From Chloroflexota bacterium (GTDB lineage Bacteria; Chloroflexota; Anaerolineae; Anaerolineales; Villigracilaceae): a stretch of DNA of 64,000 nt. The DNA lies in NCBI GenBank assembly GCA_016866215.1, contig VGNE01000001.1, forward strand, positions 62,001 to 126,000, read 5' to 3'. This document shows positions 7,804 to 15,008 of the stretch, piece by piece. The notes below the pieces were generated by a model that was given only the letters and a program-made list of their open reading frames with translations, did not search any database and was not told where the DNA came from. The position numbers were made by a program, and so were the translations under genes. Numbering within the stretch: position 1 is the stretch's first letter; the number at the start of each line of letters is the position of its first letter.

Positions 7804-8358
7804 ATGGGATTGAAACCTGATCACTGGATTCGCAAGATGGCGCTTGAAAATAAAATGATCGAACCTTTTGTGGATAATCAAGTTCGAGATGGGGTGATTT
7901 CCTACGGAGTTTCCTCGTATGGATATGATGTGCGGGTGGCCGATGAGTTTATGATATTCACCAATGTTCATTCCGCAATTGTAGACCCGAAGAATTTTGA
8001 CAAAAAATCCATGTTTGAGTTTAAAGGGGATGTTTGTGTTATCCCTCCAAATTCCTTTGCGCTCGCGCGCACGATTGAATATTTCCGTATCCCGCGCAAG
8101 GTGTTGACGATCTGTCTTGGAAAATCAACGTATGCGCGTTGTGGGATCATTGTCAACGTCACGCCGTTTGAGCCACAGTGGGAAGGCTTTGTCACACTGG
8201 AAATATCGAACACCACACCCCTGCCTGCCAAGATCTATGCAAACGAGGGATTGGCGCAGGTCTTGTTCTTTGAAGCAGATGAAGAGTGTGATATCTCCTA
8301 TGCGGATAAGAAAGGGAAATATCAAAAACAGCAATCCATTGTTCTGCCCAAATTGTAA
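7804..8358 (+). CDS. dcd: dCTP deaminase
   Basis: A 184-residue trimeric enzyme that deaminates dCTP to dUTP and so feeds dTMP synthesis. Family motifs visible are [14 protein letters not shown] near residue 40, [23 protein letters not shown] near 110-132 (Arg and the catalytic Glu region) and [10 protein letters not shown] near 150. The length is normal. ATG follows CAAGGAGACAA, a good ribosome site. It is monocistronic, between the ECF terminator and a 299-bp gap. Whether the enzyme also hydrolyses dUTP (bifunctional form) cannot be settled by eye. Confidence 0.93.
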   Translation: MGLKPDHWIRKMALENKMIEPFVDNQVRDGVISYGVSSYGYDVRVADEFMIFTNVHSAIVDPKNFDKKSMFEFKGDVCVIPPNSFALARTIEYFRIPRKVLTICLGKSTYARCGIIVNVTPFEPQWEGFVTLEISNTTPLPAKIYANEGLAQVLFFEADEECDISYADKKGKYQKQQSIVLPKL

Positions 8359-8657
8359 AAGGAACCATATTTTGTTTCTCAGTAGATCACGTAAACCTCG
8401 CGTAGGCGGCGTTAGAGAACGCCAATTACGCGCTTTCGTGGAGTACTGACTCCCGGATGATTTTGATCAATTCCTGGCGTCAGCCTGCCATTTTTCGTGA
8501 TGACCATCGCTTTTACGATGGTCATTTCTTAGTATCCCAATGGTGGAATCTATACCTATAAATGCCATTGTCGAATCGCATATTTGCAATAAAATCATAA
8601 GATGAAATTAATTTTTATTCGCCTGGATCCTTTTAGATTCGACAAGGAATAACCCAA
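8359..8657. other. Gap after dcd holding a duplicated segment and hairpins
   Basis: No gene is seen. At about 8400-8430 GGCGTTAGAGAACGCC forms a 6-bp hairpin flanked by CGCG(T)A / TTACGCG pairing. At 8499-8527 ATGACCATCGC/GCGATGGTCAT-like arms repeat the terminator found after the ECF operon. From 8512 to 8610 the sequence is a diverged copy of 7672-7765. It ends with a plain AAGGAAT ribosome site for the next gene. Confidence 0.5.
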
Positions 8658-9953
8658 ATGAAACAACCTTCTAACACAAATGTAATTCACGAACAGCTTT
8701 GGGAGATAAGCAATTTAATATCCAGTGCAATTAAGAGCATTGCACAGACCAATCACGGTCACGCCTCCCAAGTCTCGCTTGACCTGACTCAGGTTGCGAG
8801 CACTATTAATCAAGTCAAAAGTTCCGTTTTGAAAGATTATCAGACGCGCGACTCCGAATTTAAAGCCTTGGTGCGCATAGGGAGTACAGTCAATTCCTCC
8901 CTGGGACTTAAGCGGGTCTTGTCCGAGGTCATGGACCTTCTGGTGGAAATAATGCGGGCAGAGCGCGGATTCCTTATGTTGTGTGAACCCGACGGAAGTC
9001 TTAAGGTCAATGTTGCGCGCGGACTCGATCATGTGGACCTTGATAAAGATCATCTTGCTGTCAGTAAGACCGTCGTCAATCGGGTGGTGGAAACAGGCGA
9101 ACTGGTATTAACTACAAACGCTCAGGAAGACCCGCGCTTTGAAGTGCAAGCCAGTGTGGCGTATTACCATTTATTGTCAATTTTATGCGTGCCGCTGAAA
9201 ATAAAGGATAACCTGATCGGCGTAATTTATGTGGACAACCGCTCGCAGACCGGGGTGTTCCAGCAGGAAAATATTGAATTGATCTCTGCCTTTGCCAACC
9301 AGGCGGCGATGGCCATTCACAATGCGCTTTTATTCGATGAATTAAATGAGAGTAAAAAAGAGCTGGAGATTGCTTATCATGCCATACTGGAGGGGTGGGT
9401 GCGTGCATTAGATTTACGGGACAAGGAAACGGAAGGCCATACCAAACGCGTCACTTCCCTGACGGAAAAACTCGCCAGAATAATGGGGCTAAATGATCAG
9501 GCGATCAATGACATCATCAGGGGCGCCCTATTGCATGATATTGGAAAGATGGGTATTCCAGATGGGATATTACTTAAACCAGGACCACTCGATAATGTGG
9601 AGCGGACCGTCATTAATAAACATCCAGTCTACGCCTATGAGATGTTGAGTCCGATTAAATTCCTCAATTCCGCCCTGGATATTCCGTATTGCCATCATGA
9701 AAAATGGGATGGCAGTGGGTATCCGCGTGGTTTGAAAGGAGAGGAGATACCTTTTGCGGCGCGTATTTTTTCCGTTGTTGACGTATGGGATGCGCTCATA
9801 TCCGACCGCCCTTACCGAAAGAGGTTTTTGCCTTCAGACGCATTAAAAAATATTCGCGAATCTTCGGGTTCGTATTTTGAACCCAGGATCGTTGATGCAT
9901 TTCTTTCCCTGGATGATCTATCAAATATCAATCGGAACTCAAGGCAAAATTAG
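8658..9953 (+). CDS. GAF domain HD-GYP phosphodiesterase (c-di-GMP type)
   Basis: A 431-residue protein. An N-terminal helical region (residues 1-75) is followed by a GAF sensor domain (about 85-215, LVEIMRAERGFLMLCEPDG) and an HD-GYP domain (about 235-415). The HD-GYP signature is complete: HTKRVTSLTEKLA, GALLHDIGKMGIPD, HPVYAYEML, IPYCHHEKWDGSGYPRGLKGEEIP and DVWDAL. HD-GYP proteins hydrolyse c-di-GMP with a di- or trinuclear metal centre. There is no receiver or membrane segment, so the GAF domain probably senses a cytosolic ligand. It is related to the larger sensor at 15009-18092. Confidence 0.9.
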   Translation: MKQPSNTNVIHEQLWEISNLISSAIKSIAQTNHGHASQVSLDLTQVASTINQVKSSVLKDYQTRDSEFKALVRIGSTVNSSLGLKRVLSEVMDLLVEIMRAERGFLMLCEPDGSLKVNVARGLDHVDLDKDHLAVSKTVVNRVVETGELVLTTNAQEDPRFEVQASVAYYHLLSILCVPLKIKDNLIGVIYVDNRSQTGVFQQENIELISAFANQAAMAIHNALLFDELNESKKELEIAYHAILEGWVRALDLRDKETEGHTKRVTSLTEKLARIMGLNDQAINDIIRGALLHDIGKMGIPDGILLKPGPLDNVERTVINKHPVYAYEMLSPIKFLNSALDIPYCHHEKWDGSGYPRGLKGEEIPFAARIFSVVDVWDALISDRPYRKRFLPSDALKNIRESSGSYFEPRIVDAFLSLDDLSNINRNSRQN

Positions 9954-9999
9954 GAAAATAAATAATTGGCGTATACCCTCTTGTCAGAGCCGCTAGGGA

Positions 10000-12798
10000 T
10001 TATGTTCCCAGCCATTCACCTGCCATTTTTGCCAATCCAGCCGCCGCCCCTTGCCTGGATGTACATTGTGGCAGCGATTCAAGAAACATTTTTCCATATT
10101 GTTTTGTAAGAATACGCCGATCCATGACAGCGACAATGCCGCGGTCAGAAGCCGTGCGGATCAGTCGCCCGAATCCCTGGCGGAATTTCAGGATGGATTC
10201 GGGCAGGTAATATTCATTGAACGAATCTTCATACAGTTCGGAACGGGCGGCGATGATCGGATCGGAGGGAACGCCAAAGGGAAGTTTGGTGATGACCACC
10301 ATCGAAAGTGAATCGCCGGGTACATCCACGCCTTCCCAGAACGAGCGTGTGCCGAGCAGGACAGCGCGATCGCTGGATTTGAATGATTCGAGCAATGCGT
10401 TTGGAGATGCGCCTTCTCCTTGTTCAAAGACAAATATATCCTCGCGCGCCAGCGGCCCCGTAATGGCCTGGGCTGTCTTCTTGAGCGCGGCATAGGATGT
10501 GAACAGGACGAGCATGCGCCCGCCGATGGTTTTGGCGGCGGCAAGAATGGCTTTGTCCAAAGCTTGTTGGTAGCCGTATGCGTTTGGCTCGGGTATGTCA
10601 TTCGCGACGTACAGCAAGGTGCTTGATTCGTAATCAAATGGTGAGCCAAGCGCAAGGGTCTCCACTTCATCGGCGGAGAGCGTGCTGCGGACGTAGCGAA
10701 AATCGCCGCGGGTGGTCATGGTGGCGGAGGCCATGACGACACAGGCCTTTTCGTGCCACAAATGTTTTTCCACGAGCGGACCGGCGCGCAGCGGCGCGGC
10801 ATTCAGTGACAATCTCTCTCCGCGCGGATTGACCTCCACCCAATAGATCAATTCGTTGGAGGGCTTGTGCATCAACCCGGAAGAGGCCGCTTCTGCTTCG
10901 GTCATGCGGCGCATCAAGGTGCTTAGGCTGCCCATCACATCTTCAACGTTTTCATGACCCGCACTGTATATTTCGCCAAGCGTCTTGTAAATTTCTTCCA
11001 GGGATTTCAAGAGCAGTGACATGGTCTCGCTGGTTTGGCCCCACATGATCTCAACCTCGTCCCAGCCGGGCAATGTGCGTGTGGCGGGTACGATGCGCAT
11101 TTGCCACGAATAATTGTTTTGCAGCTGTCCTTCGCGCTGCAAAGCGATAAATTGACCAAGCACATTGAAAAACTCGTTGGAGAGTTGTTCAAGCCGAAAG
11201 GCCTGGTCGGTGGCGCGTTTTGCTTTTTGCTGGAGCAGGCCAAAGTCAGAAGGGCGAAGCGTATTAAGCGTCTCGGTCAGCAATCTACCGAGCAGGCCGG
11301 CGGATGAACCGCCGAGTTCCTTTAACATGCGCTCAAGGTCATTTTGTGTCATGCGGAAGGATAGCGCGCTGGTGAACGCCGATTCCACGTGGTGGGCTTC
11401 ATCCACGATCAGGTAATCGTATTCGGGCAGGACCTTACTGCCTGTGGAAACATCTGAAAGCAAGAGGGCATGATTGACGATCAGCAGGTGCGCGCTTTGC
11501 GCGGCTTGCTTGGCGCGATGAAAAGGACATGTGCCGCCCATGCGGCCGAGGCAGGTTTCTGTGTTGCAATTATCGTCTTCTGCAGAGAGCCTGCCCCAAA
11601 CCTCGCGCTCGATCGGGCCGGTGAGATTGATCTCATTGCGGTCACCGCTGTGGTTATCGAGTTTCCAGACGATGATCTTTGCCAGCACGCGCATTTCACT
11701 GGAATTGGAGGGCCCATGGGTGCGCATGAATTCCAGCCTGCGCGGGCAAAGATAATTTGCGCGGCCTTTCATGACTGCGGCGCGTACGTCCAGGCTGAGC
11801 GCGGCTTGCAGATCAGGGATGTCTTTTTTGATTAACTGGTCTTGCAGGTTGATGGTGTTGGTGGAGACGACCACGCGCGTATTGTTTTGGACGGCGAACA
11901 TTGCGGCTGGGACGAGATATGCAAAGGATTTACCGACGCCGGTTCCCGCTTCGACCATGAGATGGCTGCCGTTTGAAAGGGATTTTGTGACCGCTTTGAG
12001 CATTTCCACTTGCTCGCCGCGGTGTTCATAGGCTTCAAAATATTGCGAGAACGGTCCGCCGTAATCCAAAATGGAGGCGGCTTCCTCGGGGTCAAGCGGA
12101 GTTGGCGCTTCACAGCGCTGTATGGGCGGAGAATCTTTTCGGGTTGTTGTATCAGGCCTCGGCTGGCGGGGGGAGGCGCGCTGTGTCCGCTTGGGCTTTA
12201 TGCCTTCCTTGGCTACCGCTTGCAGGGCCTGTTCAAAGACCCAGCCGGCGTCCCAATCAACAAAATTGCCAAGTTCCACGATCTCCTGTAATGTCTCAAG
12301 CGGAAGTTCGGCGGCCAGAGCGAGTAGTCGCACATAGCAGGCTTGTGTGACGCGCGCGTCATCCAGGGCGCGATGTGTGGCGGGCAGTGGGATATTAAGT
12401 TGCTGGCCGAGCGAGCCGAGGTTATAGCGGCTTGCGGCTGGCATGAGTACAGAGGCGAGTTCATAGGTATCGAGGGTTTGTTGAAATTGAAACAAGCCAG
12501 CCTTGCGCAGGAAGCCAATGTCAAATTTGACGTTATGCCCCAGGATGGGAGCATCGCCGACGAAGGCGGTCAGGTCAGGCGCAACATCACGCAGGCGCGG
12601 AGCCTCGCGCACCATGGCATCATCAATGCCCGTCAGGCCGGAGATGAAATCGGGGATATGTTTGCCGGGATTAACCAAAGTGGAGAATTCAGCCTGCACG
12701 CGCCGCCCGTTAAATTTAACAGCCGCGACCTCGATAATGGAGTCGCGGCTTTCTTCCAGCCCGGTGGTTTCTATATCCAAAGAAACGATGATGGTCAT
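10000..12798 (-). CDS. dinG: DinG-family helicase with N-terminal DEDDh 3'-5' exonuclease
   Basis: A 932-residue fusion. Residues 1-165 are a DnaQ-like exonuclease (VSLDIETTGLEE, GHNVKFDIGFLRK, HRALDDARV give the DEDDh acidic set). The rest is an XPD/DinG-like superfamily 2 helicase with Walker A EAGTGVGKSFAY near 280, DEAH box VDEAHHVESAF near 465, and the C-terminal motif GTRSFWEGVDVPGD. Cysteines in NYLCPRRLE and in CNTETCLGRMGGTCPF could bind a 4Fe-4S cluster as in DinG. Exonuclease-DinG fusions are known from Firmicutes and relatives, where some lack helicase activity. It probably works in DNA repair or R-loop processing. Confidence 0.92.
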   Translation of the reverse strand: MTIIVSLDIETTGLEESRDSIIEVAAVKFNGRRVQAEFSTLVNPGKHIPDFISGLTGIDDAMVREAPRLRDVAPDLTAFVGDAPILGHNVKFDIGFLRKAGLFQFQQTLDTYELASVLMPAASRYNLGSLGQQLNIPLPATHRALDDARVTQACYVRLLALAAELPLETLQEIVELGNFVDWDAGWVFEQALQAVAKEGIKPKRTQRASPRQPRPDTTTRKDSPPIQRCEAPTPLDPEEAASILDYGGPFSQYFEAYEHRGEQVEMLKAVTKSLSNGSHLMVEAGTGVGKSFAYLVPAAMFAVQNNTRVVVSTNTINLQDQLIKKDIPDLQAALSLDVRAAVMKGRANYLCPRRLEFMRTHGPSNSSEMRVLAKIIVWKLDNHSGDRNEINLTGPIEREVWGRLSAEDDNCNTETCLGRMGGTCPFHRAKQAAQSAHLLIVNHALLLSDVSTGSKVLPEYDYLIVDEAHHVESAFTSALSFRMTQNDLERMLKELGGSSAGLLGRLLTETLNTLRPSDFGLLQQKAKRATDQAFRLEQLSNEFFNVLGQFIALQREGQLQNNYSWQMRIVPATRTLPGWDEVEIMWGQTSETMSLLLKSLEEIYKTLGEIYSAGHENVEDVMGSLSTLMRRMTEAEAASSGLMHKPSNELIYWVEVNPRGERLSLNAAPLRAGPLVEKHLWHEKACVVMASATMTTRGDFRYVRSTLSADEVETLALGSPFDYESSTLLYVANDIPEPNAYGYQQALDKAILAAAKTIGGRMLVLFTSYAALKKTAQAITGPLAREDIFVFEQGEGASPNALLESFKSSDRAVLLGTRSFWEGVDVPGDSLSMVVITKLPFGVPSDPIIAARSELYEDSFNEYYLPESILKFRQGFGRLIRTASDRGIVAVMDRRILTKQYGKMFLESLPQCTSRQGAAAGLAKMAGEWLGT

Positions 12799-13080
12799 AT
12801 TACGGAGTATCTCGTAATTGCTAAATTTAGAATTTGATTTTTACTTGTCATTTTTACTAAACGCTTGATTGTTGGTGATTCCAGAGATAGAACAAGTGTA
12901 CCATTAAAGGCGCGCGCTGAAAAATCAGCAATTCTCTGTAGGAACGCTGAACTTCGCGTGTCTCTCCCGTTACGCCTGAGAAAGTGTGGAAAGCATGAAC
13001 GGCGATTTAGCACGAAGGACTTGGCGAGCAAAAACCGTCAGGTCTTTGATAAACAGGTAAAATTGGCGTGAGGAATTGTA

Positions 13081-13440
13081 ATGTTAAGAATAGCCACCAA
13101 AATCCATCCGGTCGGATTTCCGCCTGTATCCAAAACTCTTCCACAGGCTGTCAAAAAAATCGCCAATGCACTCAAGCCGGAGAAAATCATTCTCTTTGGT
13201 TCCTATGCGTATGGCAATCCCACGCCAGATAGCGATGTAGATTTGCTGGTAGTGATGGAAACCAATGCCACGCAAAAAGACCGCTACCTGGCCGTGTCAC
13301 GATTATTGCGTCCTCGCCAATTTCCCATAGACGTTATCGTCAAGACACCGAAAGAAATAGAAAGGGCATTAAGCAACAAAGGGAATTTTTTCCTGCGAGA
13401 AATCATCGTAAAAGGAAAAGTGCTTTATGAAAGAGTATAA
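13081..13440 (+). CDS. Minimal nucleotidyltransferase (MNT) domain protein
   Basis: A 119-residue pol-beta-like nucleotidyltransferase. The signature is complete: ILFGSYAYGNPTPDSDVDLLVV gives Gly40-Ser41 and the metal-binding Asp52 and Asp54. The C-terminal KGNFFLREIIVKGKVLYER is common in the family. It overlaps the following HEPN gene by 14 nt, the classic MNT/HEPN arrangement. In characterised MntA/HepT systems the MNT protein neutralises the HEPN RNase by adding AMP. Whether this pair is a toxin-antitoxin system is uncertain, because its HEPN partner lacks an evident RNase motif. Confidence 0.88.
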   Translation: MLRIATKIHPVGFPPVSKTLPQAVKKIANALKPEKIILFGSYAYGNPTPDSDVDLLVVMETNATQKDRYLAVSRLLRPRQFPIDVIVKTPKEIERALSNKGNFFLREIIVKGKVLYERV

Positions 13441-13813
13441 CGATTTTGAGGCATGGATAGAGCACGCGGAGGATGATTTCCGCAATTCAGGAAAATTAAT
13501 TCGAGGCAGTAGACCCTCAATTTACGGCACATGCTTCCACGCTCAACAATGTGTTGAAAAATATATGAAGGCCATGCTGGTTCATAAAGAGAAGTCTTTT
13601 CCAATGACACACGATTTAACCTTACTTAATAATCTACTCGAGCAAGTCGGGGTTTTTATGGGCACGACCGAAGATACGCTGGATACATTATCTGCTTATG
13701 CAGTTGCAACGCGTTATCCTGGTGCAAGCCCAACCATTGAAGACGCAAAAGAAGCAATCCAAATAGCAAAAATCATTCGCAAATTTTCCCGCACATTTTT
13801 GGGACTCAAATAA
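13427..13813 (+). CDS. HEPN domain protein paired with the MNT gene
   Basis: A 128-residue all-helical HEPN protein. The typical segments are WIEHAEDDFRNSGKLI, YGTCFHAQQCVEKYMKAMLVHK, FPMTHDLTLLNNLL and ATRYPGASPTIEDAKEAIQIAKII. The canonical RX4-6H ribonuclease motif of HepT toxins is not seen, so this belongs with the HEPN proteins that pair with MNT proteins but may not cut RNA. It shares 14 nt with the upstream MNT gene, so the two are probably translated together. Function beyond this pairing is unknown. Confidence 0.8.
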   Translation: MKEYNDFEAWIEHAEDDFRNSGKLIRGSRPSIYGTCFHAQQCVEKYMKAMLVHKEKSFPMTHDLTLLNNLLEQVGVFMGTTEDTLDTLSAYAVATRYPGASPTIEDAKEAIQIAKIIRKFSRTFLGLK

Positions 13814-13822
13814 CGCCAGATC

Positions 13823-13980
13823 AAATCTTCGTCATTGACCATATCAACCCTGACACCGATTCCATTGCCTCCGCGATGGGCTGCGCTTGACTCCTGCGCG
13901 AACGCGATCTTCGCGCGACACTTGCGCCGTACCTCACATCGTTCAGACTGAGTGTAGCCATTGTGTCGTACCCGCCATTC
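13823..13980 (+). pseudogene. Fragment of a DHH-family manganese-dependent inorganic pyrophosphatase
   Basis: Translation gives IFVIDHINPDTDSIASAMGCA, then a TGA stop at 13888-13890, then LLRERDLRATLAPYLTSF in the same frame. The N-terminal motif HxNPDTDSIASA is the metal-binding start of class II (Mn-dependent) pyrophosphatases, whose homologues read AYAW(L)LRERDG here, so the stop probably replaces a Trp codon. After about 45 codons the similarity is lost. It follows the HEPN gene directly and has no intact partner in the window. Confidence 0.6.
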
Positions 13981-14039
13981 TGATGGGTATGAACTTTGTT
14001 CATTCGTAGCTTCTTTTTGCCAAGCTTGAGGAGCAAAAC

Positions 14040-14174
14040 ATGAAAGCGGATCGTAAAACTACGAAACCGATATTCCGGGGGAAATCGAAAACACAAGAAG
14101 CGCCTCCAACGCATTTCAATTCACGCTTCAGCCACGCTCGTTTTACCCCCCCCTCCCCCGAAAATTTGTTCTAA
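14040..14174 (+). CDS. Short basic reading frame, unrecognised
   Basis: A 44-codon frame beginning MKADRKTTKPIFRGKSK with GAGGAG 8 nt before the ATG. The product is basic, rich in Pro, Ser and Thr and without a hydrophobic segment. Its end runs through the C-tract at 14146-14159, so its present C-terminus may be the result of slippage or deletion. It is not recognised. It may be the intact start of a lost gene rather than a functional peptide. Confidence 0.25.
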   Translation: MKADRKTTKPIFRGKSKTQEAPPTHFNSRFSHARFTPPSPENLF

Positions 14175-14322
14175 TTCTACGCAAGCTCATCATTACCGTG
14201 CTAGACATTAAGGATCGGCTTCGGGATTGTCGTCGCGCCTATTGCCTGCGCCGCCGCTTTAATCATCCTCGGCATTTATTGCCACCTCAATTTGCAAGTT
14301 CGCCCGTCATAAGGAAAGGAAC

Positions 14323-14430
14323 ATGAACATCCAAAAGTCCGTTTCTTCTCTGCTGGTTTTTTTGATCACAGCCTGCACAGCGAATGCTTCACCCACGCCG
14401 CCGCTCACGCCCATGTTCAGTAGTCCCTGA
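14323..14430 (+). CDS. Short lipoprotein-like peptide, probably a truncated gene
   Basis: A 35-residue frame with AAGGAAAGG before the ATG. It starts MNIQKSVSSLLVFLITACTA, a complete lipoprotein signal peptide with an ITAC lipobox, followed by a short Pro/Thr tail and a stop. Such a signal with almost no mature protein suggests a truncated lipoprotein gene. The function of the original is not visible. Confidence 0.35.
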   Translation: MNIQKSVSSLLVFLITACTANASPTPPLTPMFSSP

Positions 14431-14472
14431 TCTTCCTTTCGATTTTTCATTACGGTAAGAGAGGAGACCAAC

Positions 14473-14730
14473 ATGAACCAATTTGTTTCCAAAAACCTTT
14501 CCAATCTCGCTTTCGCGCCGGCAATTCTGATATTGCCCGGCATCATCGCGTTTGCCGCCGACAGCCAGCGCGCTCTCATTCTGGGTAACCATCCCGTCAA
14601 CCGCACTCATCGTCGAGGACGAACTCGGAGAAACTCGGGGTTTGAAGCCTCTTTTGCAGTCTACTATGAATATAATTATAAAGGGCGTCTTGTTGATTTG
14701 TTATTTGCCCACCTGGGATTTTTAGCTTGA
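14473..14730 (+). pseudogene. Truncated frame with one hydrophobic segment; duplicated downstream
   Basis: ATG with AGAGGAG 8 nt upstream. The start MNQFVSKNLSNLAFAPAILI and the following PGIIAFAADSQRALIL form one membrane-like segment, after which the translation turns into Arg-rich sequence unlike a protein. A second, more decayed copy of the same DNA occurs at about 14745-14815 (translating NPAFAL-stop-VLILLGIIAFAALTLQNTTLAL). I do not recognise the ancestral family. Confidence 0.35.
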
Positions 14731-14871
14731 AATAATTGAAGATCGGAAACCGTTCCAATCCCGCCTTCGCGCTGTGAGTTTTGATATTGCTGGGGATCAT
14801 CGCGTTTGCCGCGCTCACCCTGCAAAACACAACTCTCGCGCTCACTAATATTACAGTGCAAGGTTGCCGTT

Positions 14872-14958
14872 ATGTGTCATGCTGAGCGAAGCGAAGCATC
14901 TCTACCACGGTGAAAGAGACCTTCGGTCGCTGAAAACGCTCCCTCAGGGTGACACGGT
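14872..14958. repeat. TGTCATGCTGAGCGAAGCGAAG-type repetitive element
   Basis: It begins GTGTCATGCTGAGCGAAGCG and ends CCCTCAGGGTGACACGG, with the inner segment AGAGACCTTCGGTCGCTG. TGTCATGCTGAG and CTCAGGGTGACA are imperfect inverted ends. Elements with this wording are widespread in unrelated bacterial genomes and behave as short non-autonomous repeats. It lies directly upstream of the large sensor gene, within its 5' region. Confidence 0.65.
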
Positions 14959-15008
14959 CAAGAGTTTTCTGGAACTTTGCGCTGTAATACCAAGAAGGAA
15001 ACTCTTTT

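Larger units (their letters stand above)
13981..15008. other. Decayed region with truncated reading frames and repeats
   Basis: This kilobase has no intact long gene. It holds a C-rich tract at 14146-14159, a membrane-helix-like remnant at about 14219-14312 (GIVVAPIACAAALIILGIY), three short frames that each have a good ribosome site (14040, 14323, 14473), a decayed duplicate of the last one at about 14745-14815, and a repetitive element at 14872-14958. Taken together it looks like an operon whose genes have been cut down one by one. None of the truncated genes is firmly recognised. Confidence 0.5.

Noticed and set aside
8390-8450. Possible small RNA or attenuator hairpin after dcd
   Set aside because: The 6-bp GGCGTT/AACGCC stem is weak and has no T-run; there is no promoter that could be argued for.
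12840-13080. Possible short gene between the DinG-like gene and the MNT gene
   Set aside because: The 68- and 78-codon frames here lack ribosome sites and have low-complexity translations.
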